Part shown: one piece after another, positions 12,300-24,500 of the stretch | How positions within the stretch are numbered: the stretch's first letter is position 1 | Layout: each line of letters starts with the position of its first letter | Assembly: GCA_009741485.1 (NCBI GenBank) | Contig: CM019238.1 | Coordinates: 8,537,477 to 8,601,476 of the forward strand | Direction: 5' to 3' | DNA from: Malurus cyaneus samueli | Lineage: Eukaryota; Chordata; Aves; Passeriformes; Maluridae | DNA: 64,000 nt | The notes under the pieces: generated by a model | What the model saw: only the letters and a program-made list of their open reading frames with translations | What the model was told of the DNA's origin: nothing | Database searches by the model: none | Translations under genes and position numbers: made by a program

Positions 12300-12889
12300 A
12301 TTTCTATTAAAAGCCTTCCATAAAAGAAGATTTTTTTTCCCCTTATTTTTGTTTTTAAATACAACTTCTACTTTTTATTCTGCTCTTGTTTTTCTTTATC
12401 ATTTTGAAATTTCTCTGAACTTCAGATTATTAACTGCAGGACTTAGCTTTGAGCTAGATTCTGGCATGTGTGGTTTCATTGGAACATGAAACACCACCTC
12501 TGGCTCAGGTGGTTCTGGAGTTCATGAAGCCTGGGAGGCTGTACCTGAGGAGAGTCATTATCTGCTTGTAGTTGCTTTCTTCCGAATTTCTTTCTTAGAC
12601 ATAAATTTCTGGCTGCCATGGGATTTGGAACTGCAGATTAGATGGACTTTGGTCTGTCTCAGAATGGTCATTCATTTCACTATCTATTAATTTATTCCCA
12701 AAAATATTCAGCTGAAAAAAAAAGAGGCAATATGAGGCGAGTAACAGGACCTGGGCTGAGCAAAGCTAGAAAGGATCAATTCCACGATGTCGTGTTAAGA
12801 TAAATATGAAATTTTGCCATTAATTAGATTGGTTTATGCATTTAAGGCTGTGTAATATTTGCTGGAAATTATGGAGTGTTAAATTAAAG
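12300..12889. other. Non-coding stretch, no gene seen
   Basis: AT-rich DNA with T and A runs near 12333 and 12715. No repeat family or exon was recognised. Confidence 0.55.
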
Positions 12890-13170
12890 CTAACAGTAAG
12901 GGTTGAGTTGGCACCTGCTTCAGAACAGTGCTCATGCACTGTTCTCTGAGCTCCGCATGAAACTTCTGTGGACTCAAAATTCAAGAATGCTCTATTTCAC
13001 TTGCGGTGGTGGAATTTTGATGGAATGCTAATAAAGTTAACGAAGCCACTGTAACTTTCTAAAAACACTCGCAAAAGATGGGTTTGCTTCTTTTATGAAC
13101 TTAGGTTGGCTTCGCTCCAAAGCTCACACATACATCCTATCCGAAATGAAGACTTGCTTTTTAATATGAG
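12890..13170. promoter_or_regulatory. Candidate conserved non-coding element
   Basis: Seen: non-repetitive sequence with about six CpG spread over 200 bases (near 12954, 13003, 13037, 13068, 13112 and 13140), more than the surroundings, and a 10-bp-stem hairpin at 12922-12945. The pattern suggests constraint, but no coding frame or splice signal is evident. The regulatory role is inference. Confidence 0.27.
12922..12945. repeat. Perfect inverted repeat, 10-bp arms, 4-nt loop
   Basis: The left arm AGAACAGTGC (12922-12931), loop TCAT, is matched by right arm GCACTGTTCT (12936-12945). The outer hexamers AGAACA and TGTTCT are steroid-receptor (glucocorticoid/androgen class) half-sites, but they are 12 bases apart instead of the usual 3, so a standard dimer site is not expected. 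Confidence 0.8.
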
Positions 13171-16100
13171 GAAGCTCAAAAAGGTGATTGACTAGATATG
13201 CAAGGGGGAGAGACTGAACACAAGAGCTTATCACAGACACATTGCTGTAAGCCAGGGAAAATCAGAAAGAGCTTTGAAAAAAATTAGTTCCAAGAAAATT
13301 CTGGAGAGGCTTTTGGGTTGGGTGCTGTGCAAAAGAGGGCTATGGATAAAAAAACTCCTCCCAACCCTGTGTTAATATTTTCTTCCACTCATGAAACTGA
13401 GGCGTCTCACTGCAGTGTTGCTTATTTATAAAAACTGTATAAAAAAAGAGTGGTACATTGTTTATAAAAAAACTGTTAGCACAACTTTTTCGTAGTCCAG
13501 AACAAGGTGCTCTTGGAGAATAAGGTTGTCTTTCAGTATGTATTTGGTTTTTTTCATGGGCTTTTGGAGGGTTTTGTTGGTTGGTTGGTTGGTTGGTTTT
13601 CCTTTTGTGGTTTTGTGCTGGGTTTGGGGTTTTTTTTTAAAGCAAATTTAACACTCAGGAAATTCTTTCTAGTAAGAAAGTGAGAATAAATATTCCATTA
13701 GGAGAGCATTTCTTTAAATTTTCATTCCCATCTGGAAGGACCTAGCTTTGGTGCCAAAAGATATCTCAAGGATAAAATCCACCAAACAGTTTCAACATTG
13801 TCGGCAAGTGCTGAGCTTCTTGTAGATGCTTGTGTGACCATTGTTCTGCTTTCTGTAACATATTCCATTCTTAGGAACCAGCAGAGGTTTGCAGCTGAAA
13901 AACAGTGCATTCTACAATGATCTGAAGCCCAAGTTGCTTTCTAATTCATAATTGCAGTAAATATTTGTTGGTCACTGTTCTTGGGAGCTTTATTGTTTAG
14001 CAGTGGTTTTTTAGCTTTTCAGCTGTCTCAGATTGGTGATAATCACCTTCATTCATATCAGATCTGACTTCCCTTAATGGCAGAAAATATTTATGTCATA
14101 ATTAGAACAAAAAGTCATGTGGGCTACTGTTCTTTTGTATTTAATGCCCTATTTTGGTGTGTCTATTTAAGCAAGAGTACTCTCAGCACAATGTTTAGAA
14201 TGTTAATAACTTCTCAAATTCATATTTAGTAGTTGCTTATTTCAAGATCTTGGTGCAATCAGACTCCATTTTCAACAGTGAAGTATAATGTATGAAAAAC
14301 AGATCTTATCCATATTTTCCTTTCTTCTTGGATATGATTTCACAGCCATATTATACAGATTCTTCATATATTTATTGAATCTTATAATCATCTTCCTCAG
14401 ATCATGGAATATGTTTCATAGAAGGATAAAGGTTTTTTGACTAGCTATCAGAAATAATGACAGTAACCTTTAGTTGCTGATCTGAAGAGGAAGATCACAT
14501 TTTGATACACTCATTTCTGGAGATACATCTTCTGCACTTACTCTCTGTTAGAAAAGAACTCTGTTGTTTTCTGTAATTTCTTGAAGAGGTCATGCATGTT
14601 ATGGTTCCTAACACTGCCTTCCTTACATCCCTTTCTTATTGTTAATTTAATTTTTCATGTCTCTACAATGGGCTTCTGTACCTGGCACACTTGTTTTGGA
14701 TAGTTAGAACATTTTTCCCCAGATGGATTTTCTTTCATGTACATCCCACTTCAGATTTTCTTCTGGTAGAGGCATCTGCCAGAGATCAAAGAGAGGATTA
14801 GTTCCTTGTGCTTCTGCAGATAAGGATATTTTATGGAGGAAAAGTATTTTATTTACTTTTGGCTGAAAAGTAGAAAATAATAAACTTGTCATAGCTTTAT
14901 TACAATTCTGTCTGTAGGATGAATTATCACTTTCCCAGTTCATTATCAAATGAGCTGTTGCAATCGACAGATAAACTTGGGCTCCTAGAAGCTTTCTGAG
15001 TCCTCTTATATTATTCAGTTCGACTTGTTTGCTAGTTATATCAAAATACTTTCTTGTCTATTTTTTATTAAATAATTGCACAGGTGAAAACTAGGACTAG
15101 AAAAGTAGTTCTTGATTATTTGAAAGAAACTAAGAAGGAAAAGTGGTGCTTTATGTTCAAAACCATATTGGAAAAAACAGGGTTGAATGTTCCCTGCCTC
15201 AGCCCCACTGCAAAAAACAAACCAGTCAACAGCCAGCACATTTATGGGAACGGGTCTTGAGCCCTAATGTGACGATTTATAGGGAATTGCAGTATTTTGC
15301 AAGTTCATTGCACCTGTGAATAGCAATAAGAGCAGTGCCAGGAGCATTTTAAATCACTTCAAAGGAAAGTGGTTCAAGGAAAATTAGAGGAAACTAAAGT
15401 GGTATCTGACAGAAAAGTGGTGTGTTGTAAGAGAAATGGATTCCAGAACAATAGAATTTGGAATATAGCTGTAATTGCCAAACAGCCATTGTTTCATCCC
15501 AAGACCCAGCTTGTCTCTTTTACCTTAAAGCCTCATCTCTGCAATTACTGTGAACATATCTGTATCTTTTTAAATGTTAAATCTAACAAATAACACTGCT
15601 AAGACAAGCTAATGATCCTCCTTATGCTAAAAAACTTTTGGACACTGCAATATTTAAAAAAAAAAATTCTTGTTTCTTCTAAAGTCTTGACCTTTAAAAT
15701 TCTTGGATTTATTAAGCTGGTCTTATTGCCTTCATTGTGACCTGGCCTGGTAGCTGGACAGTATTGGCAGATCTGAAAGCTAAAATACAGTACTATGCTC
15801 CTTCTGCTAGAACAGAATTAATTCTCTGTTTCCAGCAGCAACAAAACAGGCAAAGAAAGTCTCTCTCAATAATATTCCCATGTGGTTCGAGTGATTTGTT
15901 CCCTTCCTGTGTGTGATACAAACATGAAGCCTCATTTTAGCAGTGTGTGAGCTGCAGCACTCATTCTGCAGCTCGAGGCACCTCATCTCTCACTACAGTG
16001 TGACCTTAAGCTTTAGGCAGGCCAGGCTTGAGATTTAGTCAACATTCAATGCAGCTTTTGTTTACTGAGTCAGGAGTCTGCTGGTTCCACACAACTTTGC

Positions 16101-17639
16101 AGAGGTTTGCAGAGACAAGAAGTGGAGCTATTTAAACAGAGCAATGGCACGAGGTTATATTGTGAGCAATGAAGAACCAGGAGCGATCACTTCTCACAGG
16201 CAGTTCCATTCTCCCTGTGATGAACACTTCACTGTGGTGTGGAATGTGTGGCTTTGAACAGTTGCTGAAACATGTTTGGAAAGCCTCTTGATGTTTGTGG
16301 TGTTAATAGATTCTGCCCTCATGTTCAGTAACTCTGCATTTTAAAATGTGACCCTCTGCAGGGCACAAGTCACTCAGAAATTTTGTGCTGGTAAATGTCA
16401 AAGTTCTGTGCATTATTCACAGTTCGTGTACACTTTCCTTATGGAAAATATCTAAATCTGACTTCTGCTGTATGACTTTCAGAATAGAATGTCATTTTGT
16501 ACATCTGGTGTTCTGTTTAATTGTCATCAGACTTTGGTTTTCAACAAGATAATTGGTGAGCTGTCTTTGGTGCTTTGAAAAATAAGTTGTCTTCAAATCT
16601 ATTAATGTTGCTCAAATATGTACTTTTCTGAAAACGTGTTTTCTGTCATAAGGCTTCAGTGGTGCAGAGCAATTTAAGAGTTTATCAGGCTGTTATTGTC
16701 ACAGATGAGAAAACAAAGTGTTACAGATAAAAGTCTTATGAACGTGACTCTTGTCTCATCATTGTGGAAATTAAGAAGCCTATTTCTTTTGTATTCCAGA
16801 AATTAAACTAATAAACATAATAGATGAATAGGATGCTGCTTTTTGACCTCTTTCCTGACTTCTCCCTGAAGAGCAAACGAAAGGATCATTTCAGTACTTA
16901 CTTTACTTAAAGGCCTTCCTTTACTTAGATTGTCTGATAAAATGGGGGAATATTCAGCAGGAGAGCAAATTTTAGCACTTCTTAAAAGGAAATGTAGTAT
17001 TATAACCACTGTAGAACCAAATTCCCATCAGCAAATAATGCACACAATTAACAATGTGAGATCGGTGTCACACCATCACATGGCTGATGAGTGCTCCTCG
17101 TGTTGCCTCATAAGCATCAAAAATGTAAAGTCTTTAAGGAACAGCTGAACACAAGTGGAAGCTGCATCTTGTTCTTATCCTCTTGGTGGCTTGTGGTGCA
17201 CCCAATTCATTGATTGCAGTTTTTTATTCATCCTTTGCAACTGGGCAAGTACAGAGAAGGGAAAGTGTTGGGGTTTGAGTCTGGATGGCCATCGGGTGTC
17301 TCTTGTACACCCTTGGTTTGGGTGAGAGGAGCAGTGCTTTATACCCATTATAATGACCTTTCCATTCAGCAGAAGTGCATATTTCAGAGACCTTTATGTA
17401 CCTTTACATAAATTTACAAATTCTATATGGATTCTTGTTAGGTACAGTTGATCTGGATTTTTGATACAGAAATACGTTCCACTCAGCCTCGTGCCTCCTG
17501 TCAGCAGCTGTGATCTGACATGCTGACCCAAGTCTAAACCCTGCAAAGTGAACTTTCCCTTCTCCTCACACAGGAAGGAAAATGATGTCATTTTACCTGG
17601 AGATTCTATTAAGCCCGACCTTGTCAAGCCTCTGCTCTA
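13171..17639. other. Non-coding stretch, no gene seen
   Basis: No exon or assigned repeat. A TTGG simple repeat sits at 13577-13600. Near 14846-14885 an imperfect hairpin centres on TACTTTT / AAAAGTA. At 16700-16730 the plus strand reads CACAGATGAGAAAAC, weakly resembling a reverse-oriented MIR core, but too short to call. All open frames are short, with no domain recognised. Confidence 0.55.
13577..13600. repeat. (TTGG)n microsatellite
   Basis: Five tandem TTGG units followed by T. A longer G/T-rich tract continues downstream to about 13640. Confidence 0.85.
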
Positions 17640-17770
17640 TGGAGGCAGAATAGAGATGTGGCCTATTTTTCACTGATGGCTAATCCCAGGTCACCAGGCG
17701 ATATCATTTGTGACCTGAGACTGCTAAAAAGGTCACTGAGGATAAAAGGAAAAGACTGACTTCAAGAAAA
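17640..17770. promoter_or_regulatory. Candidate regulatory element with three nuclear-receptor half-sites
   Basis: Seen: AGGTCAC at 17688-17694 on the plus strand, its exact reverse complement GTGACCT at 17710-17716, and AGGTCAC again at 17730-17736. AGGTCA is the core half-site for many nuclear receptors. The spacings (17 bases between the first two hexamers, 13 between the second and third) are not the classic DR1-DR5, IR0/IR3 or ER6-ER8 arrangements, so direct receptor binding is uncertain. The surrounding DNA is non-repetitive. Confidence 0.3.
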
Positions 17771-18939
17771 GAGGTTTTCCACTTCGACAGTAGTAGATTG
17801 GCATGATAAAACGTAAGATCTTCTATATGTTAAACTGAAGATATAGAACATACAGTTTTCCCCTTAAAGTTGCTGCATAAGTTGCACTTTTATATCAGAT
17901 TTTTGTAATAATAGTAATGCTAATAAATCTAAGAAATGACACTGCATTTTAATTCAGTGGGGTGTTTTGTAAGGACTTGCCTTCAGACCTGACCAGATAA
18001 CAATTGTGCTGAAAAGCAACTACTAGAATTTAATGTTTCAGCAATGAAATTAATCAACACCTAGAAAAAAAATATTCATCTTTGATAATGAAAATATTAT
18101 TAAAATATAATGGTTTTATACATTCTGTATCCCAATTTATTATTTGAGTGAGACACTGTTGATTGTGCTAAAACATTTTTGGCACCATTAGTTATTGTAC
18201 ATAAACTAATTCTTTAAGTGAACACTTGAGTGGAGTATATGCTATGTGTGTTGTCTTCGACTTAAGGAATAAATTACTTTAAAGATAAAAAAGCAATCAT
18301 ATCTGAAAAGAGAATTTCTGTTGAAATCGTGTTGCTTGCATTATTTGAGATTAGAAGTGTGTCTGTAGATTTTTTTTGCTCCTTTTGTGATCTAATTAGA
18401 ATACAGCAGAGCTGGGGATATTGCAGTTCGTGAAAACTGACTTGCAATAGGAGCTATGTATAGGAAACAAAGTGTATTTGATTCATTGTTTCTAAGACAT
18501 GCACAAAGGCACACACAAGCTACAGGTGTTTGGTTTTTTCATGGCACAAATGTGTTAAGTTATTTTTTAAACAAAGAAGCAAAGCACTGTGCCTGTTGAA
18601 GATGGGCTTATGGTGCAATAATAGCCTGATATGTGCAAATTCTTAATTGTCTGATAAAGTAGATACTCACTGAAGAACAGCAGTTGTAGTTCATGCTGTG
18701 TGTATTTCATGGGTTTTTTTTTAAATGCATGCAGAGAAAATAATTTTTCATACCTTTCTTATAATGAGATTTCTACCAATAATTAGGTTAATTTTCCTTA
18801 ACCAAATTTGTGCAAATATGTTAATTATGTTTGTCATAAGAGTGACTTTGGTAAGAAATAATCTGTTTATGGAAAACAATCAATCTGACACAATTATCGT
18901 GTCAACTCACTCAAGATCAGTGCCTCAGTAAAGGTCAGG
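17771..18939. other. Non-coding AT-rich stretch
   Basis: Long AT-rich DNA with no recognised repeat, exon or regulatory cluster beyond scattered AATAAA and TAAT words expected from composition. Confidence 0.55.
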
Positions 18940-19280
18940 ATACTTGAGGGTCAAGGCCCCTCCTTTATCTCCTGGCAGTTGTAGATGTGATGGTGTGATG
19001 GCTGTTCCTCATTCAGTATCCCTGGGGGATTTCCTTCTCTTTCCTCCTCTCTGGGTGTCCCCATACCAGCTTTGCCCTCACTCCCTGCTTTGGAGGGACG
19101 CTGCCTTTGGCTCTCTCTCCTCTGCTGTGCTGGTGCTGCACCAAAAGGTTTTCCTTGATCTCTGTCCTGGGATGGGCTCCTGCTGTGCCTGCCCAGCGGG
19201 GCTGGCTCAAGGTGACACCTTCTCTCTTCATGCTCAGGTTTGCACTGGTGCAGTGTGGAACCCAGGACAAATGGGCTAAG
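18940..19280. other. GC-richer non-coding patch of unknown origin
   Basis: About 340 bases are clearly richer in G+C than the flanks, with pyrimidine-rich runs (CTCTTTCCTCCTCTCT type). Open frames exist in several frames on both strands (110-111 codons each), which is what GC-rich non-coding DNA gives, and no domain is recognisable. It could be an old LTR or other retroposon fragment, or a pseudogene relic; I cannot assign it. Confidence 0.4.
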
Positions 19281-22200
19281 CAAATTCCTTCTGCTGAGCA
19301 GCTGTCCTTTCTCCTAACAAAATGTGTAGTACTTCATTTATACTCTGCAGGTTTAATTTCTTTTTTTTTTCTGTGTCCTGCCTACTGGAAACTGTTCAAT
19401 ACTCACTTTTGCATGTGGATGTGAGGACTTAGATCTGAGTCTGAAAAAGATTTGCTTAATGATTGGAATTACTTTATAGATACACCTTTTTATAAATATA
19501 CCTATTGGCTCAGCAAATTTGTTGACTGTTTTCCAGTATTTTAAGGTAGTACTGCAAAATACCTGAGGAAATAGATCATTACAAAATCTAATTCCTCGTA
19601 CTCAGCACTGAATCAGGACTAAATTTATTTTACATGACAGAAGCAGAGTGAATATCGCAATGTCCTTGAAATCCAGCATGGTTTTAATTGGATTCTATCT
19701 TTTTCTAATGCTACTGTGGAACACAATTTAAATCTTTGGGATTAAATTTATATGACAGGCTGCCATTCTCACTAAAGTGGTGCATCATTTTAATTTATTT
19801 ATTTTGCTTTTATGTTTCTTGACAAGTAATAAAGCATTAGGTCCTTAGTGGCGAAGGTCTTGCTGCTATTTTTTTTTCTACAGTCCTTATATTTCAGAAC
19901 TGCTTTTTGCTGACACATGGCAAAGTGCAACAACATTCATTAAAAAAAAAGCCAACTGTTTTTAAGCTCAGCAAGAATTCTAGTGAGATACAATTTAAGA
20001 TAAGGAAAGCTTCATTTATGTAATAAAAAAATAACCCCTAGTAAATGAGGTTTTGTAATGCATTATCTTCTTAGCTTTCCACTGGGCCCATAATTATGCA
20101 GAATATCTAATGTACTCTAATAATCAAATCTTAACTTGATAGTCTCTTCACTTTATATACAGACTAAAACACTGCAACCCAATAGATTGGAAAATAGAGA
20201 TAAAGACACTGCTTAACTCTAATAAATACATGCTGTAAAGGTGAAGATAAAAACATGATGTGCAGAGTATGAAAATAAATTAAAATGTTGGGAAACAGGT
20301 GTGAAGGGTCTTTGAAAGTAGGTTTATGGCATTATTGTGGTTTCTTTGTGATTGTCCCAATCACAGTCACTTCTTCTATCAATAAGAAGGTAGATAAAAG
20401 CACTGGGTTCTGAACAAAGTAATATTTTGTTTGTGCTTACCAAAGAGCAATATTCAAGGTAGTATAAACTTGTTGAAAAGTAGATGGAATTGCATCGATT
20501 TGCAAATTCCTAGGGGTTCAAGCATGAATACTCTCTTCCTGTAGTACTGTTAGATAACTCTGTACAGTTGAGGGTTCTTCTATAGGTTCTGCCACACTCT
20601 CATGTGGAATGGTTGACTTAAGCTCTGACTGGTGAAGTTAGAAAGTCAGATGTCCATGCTCAGTGCAAAGAGACTGTCTATTTACACTATTTTCATCTAT
20701 TTACGCTGCCATTAGTACCTTAAAGTCAGTTTTGATTAATGTAACTGAGAAAACATTTGGTTTTTGTTCAGGGTAGCAGTAGAGTTAATGAGGTTTCATG
20801 GAGCTGAGAGCCCGAGTGTCAATGTCTGTGTATTTGAGCAGTTTCTCCCTGAAGAAGCACCATTTCGCTTTTTGCCCTGAAAAACAAAGAGGCTTGAAGG
20901 AACCATATGAGGTCTATTCTCTGTTTGAGATAATTATGCAGAAGCCTAAGATTTATGCTGGTATTTTCTCAGGAAATCATCAAAACCTTATGTGTGTCTT
21001 GGCTTTGATAGAATTATTTAATATGAGCAACATATTACAGTACAGTAAATATTTTATGCTTCACAGAGAAATAAATGTATTGTAACTTGTGACATACATA
21101 CTAACTCTGCATGACCCCTTTGTCAGACTTATGCTAACATAAAAAATAAACTACTTAACAGATGTTCTACTGCTAATCTCATGGGTTTATTGCTTCTACA
21201 CATTTTTATGAAGACATTAATTTTCCAGAAGTATTCTTCCTGGAGTATTCTGAAGTATCTTCAGAAATTAGCAGTTATCAGTCTAACACATTGCACCTCC
21301 TGGAGACCTGATCTATTGCCCTATTTCACTTTTTTTTTTTTAATTTGAGAAGTCTTTTTGATTTGTCTGAGCTATATGTGTACTTTTAGGGATTAGTAGA
21401 AAATAATTTATATATAACTTAGACATGCACTGAGACTAATAATACTATTTATTCCTTTTGTATTTTAGTGTTGCAAAGAGAGAGTATATTTCACAATCCA
21501 TATGTCAAACTGGTTTATACAAAGAACGTTCATTAAGCTGTAATTGGGGCTGAATCTTTACTTGTAAGGACAGAGTTGAAAGTCAAACAGTAGCTCAGAA
21601 AGTTGTGTTCCACATGAATGTCTGAATAAGCAAAGCTTGAGTTTGTTCTAACTGTGTGTGTGTGCTCTTGATTACCTTTGTAGCAGGAAACTCAAAGTCA
21701 TGCTGTCAAAATTGTGAAATCCAAATTTTGTTTTGTCTCATTTTTCTCTGCTAACATTTATTTGAGGTTTATCTGTTGTCTACCCATATATACCCATATG
21801 TGATCTATGCTTATCTCGTAAATAACTTTATATATGCCCAGAAATATAAAAGAATAGTATAAGTGTCATTGCTAAATAACAATATGCATTGAATGCAGGC
21901 AAAAATTCCTCCTACCCTCAGAACTGGAGCTGATTTCCATGATCATATATATTAGTACTTGCAGTGCAGCTGGGTGTCTGGCTGTGTTTGTCCATGGGAA
22001 TTCTCTGATTTTAAATGTGTCTTACAACACAGAAAAAAGTTAACTGTAAAAAGAGAACTTCTGACAAACTATATGGAATTCATAACAAAAGTATAATTCA
22101 AAATCAAAACAATTAATTTTTATCTTTGAATCTATTCATTTGTGAAATAAATTATTGAATAGAAATATTCTATCATAATTTGTTAAAACAATTCCAAGAA

Positions 22201-24480
22201 ATTCCTACCAGATTGAAAGAAGTTGCTTTGCTAATTAACAGTAATACCATATAAAACTGGTATTTCATCTCCATTAGATGTACCTATATTTGTGGTGTGA
22301 TTCTTAGCTTTCATACCTGAGCAAATGGATGTTTGAAATGTGTGGAACAGTAACTCAGTGGTGACCCCCATGTGCTGGGTCTGTCTGTGAGCACTTTCTG
22401 CCTTTGCTGTTATTCAGGCGTGTCAGTAGTTCTGCTGTTCCCTTAAACTCAGCTGCAAGTAAAGCTCAAAAGGTCCTGTACAAATGTTTGTTGTTTGGGG
22501 ATTTAAGACTGTGTATTATGGTGGCAGTTCTTCCAGAATGTCAGAGGGGCTGTGGAAACAAGACTTGTCCTGTTCCAGGGAAGGGCCGAGGCATTCAACT
22601 GTGTCACAGCTGGAACTGAGAGGGCAACAATGCAGGGGTGACTGTGAAAGAAAACAGTCTCAGACAAATGGTCAAAAAAAATCCCCCAATGCTTAAAGTG
22701 ATTTTCCACAGAAATTGCTTAGAAGCAGACCTGACATTGAAATCAACTCCCATCTCAAATTCATTGTAAGGTTTGTAGGTATTTTTTATTTGTGGTTGTT
22801 GTTTTTATTTCTTCATTGTAGAGTGATGCAAGATGAATGATAATTAAAAATTTCCATATATTTACTTTGTGACTAGGAAACATCTTCTTAACTAAGCACC
22901 TTTACTATGTTTTTAACATCCAGAAGTCATCAGGTGTACTTTCAAAGCTTGTTTGACAGCATCCTGAGGAACTGGAGGCTTGCTGGTTTTTGAGGTTCTG
23001 ACACACTCTGGGTTTTGGCAGGAAATGTTCAATTATAGCTGGGATGAGGGGGAGGGATAGGGCATTCCAGCAACAATGGAAAGGTAACACTAAATCTTAG
23101 ACCTTGTTCCCAGCACATCAATTGTGCAGCAAAGCAGTGAGTGATTTCTTGGGGCAGCACTTGTGCACCTTTTCAATCTTTCTCACATTATTAATGTTTC
23201 TGCAGCAGCCTCTTGCTAGGTCCATGGTCAATGTTATCTCCCCCGAGGTTTGCATGTAACCAAATTATGATTTGTTTCCCATGATCTCTATTAGCTCTTC
23301 ATTCTCACAGAGAAGGAGGGTCTATGTCTTCCCTTCTTCTTTCATGGCATTAATTTGCTGCCTAGGAAAAGGACGAGCTTTGCTGCAGTCCTTTGTGGAT
23401 GCCTCCCCCTCTCCCACTGTGAGCTGTTCTCTCTCTCCTGGCACTGAGATTCACACAAACCCATACATGGAACATGAAAGCTTTGCTAAAACGCTGCCTC
23501 CTGTGCATCAGCAAAGTGTCTGTCAGGATCTGCTCTGTAATAGCAGGGGGATTCTGAAAGGTGAAAAGGCAGCTTGAGGATTTGAAAAATGAGGCCACTT
23601 AGATGCTTGGCTCACTTTAACTTCAAGGACAGTTGGACATATCTAGATTTGTCACCAGCTTCCAAAATCAAAGGATGTGGAATTAGGCCTTGGCTGCAGA
23701 GTGGCTAGAAGATAAGCTTGATGACTCTCCTGCTAAGTTTTAGTGTGTGTAGGGATTTTTAGTAGTTTTGCAACAGTTAAGCTTCTCCCTGAAAAATAAA
23801 AGGAGCTAAAAATGATTCTGAAACTTTTGTGCAGGATACACTCAGGCACAAGTGTGTCACGATGCTGTTCTCAGGTAGCAGGCAGCCTGCTCAGGCAGTG
23901 TGGGTTGGAGGGGTCCTGCTGTGGGAAGGGGGCTCAGCTGATGCATCCCACTGCTCATAAACATCTATCTTTCTTTCTTCTTTTTTTCAATCCAGCAAAC
24001 GCTGCCACACAACTAGCTCTCGACATTTTAGGCATCTTCAAAACCAGCTGACTTTTAAAGTAGGTCTTTTACTACTTAAAGATTCCGTTTTGCTCATTTT
24101 TTTTTTTGAGGCAAGATGTGGTTTATGTAGTTTGCTTTATTGCACCCACTCTGTCCACTGAATTTGCTGGTTTTCTTTACTATTTATAAGTAAAAATCAA
24201 TAAAATATTAATAGATTAGATCCTTTGATTTACTTTACAGTGCATGAAGATGGTATTATAAAATCATTCCACTTCATTTTTTCAGTTTCTCTCAGTGCTG
24301 TTTACCTCATTAGTACTTTAATTCATGCAGATGAGGTTCATCTCCACTGAAAAACAGCAATTCCTGAATCAGAAGCCCCCTGTAACCTTTGATTTACTTC
24401 TCCTTGATCTATAGTAGATACTATGACTTGGGAAACGGGGTTTGAATCAGTCCTGCAAATGGGAAAGTGAAAAAGGATCT
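19281..24480. other. Non-coding stretch, no gene seen
   Basis: AT-rich DNA with homopolymer runs (for example T runs near 19361 and 21330). A moderately GC-rich segment at 23300-23960 has frames on both strands but no recognised product. A duplicated TACCCATATA word occurs near 21781-21800. No transposon family was assigned. Confidence 0.5.
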
Positions 24481-24500
24481 TTATTTTATATATAAAATAA
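24481..24500. repeat. Perfect 20-bp AT palindrome
   Basis: The ten-base half TTATTTTATA is followed directly by its reverse complement. It is made only of A and T, so chance is more likely here than for the mixed-base palindromes. Confidence 0.7.

Noticed and set aside
16695..16735. CACAGATGAGAAAAC resembling an inverted MIR core
   Set aside because: Short, diverged, and without the neighbouring CTGAGGC and AAGGTCAC blocks.
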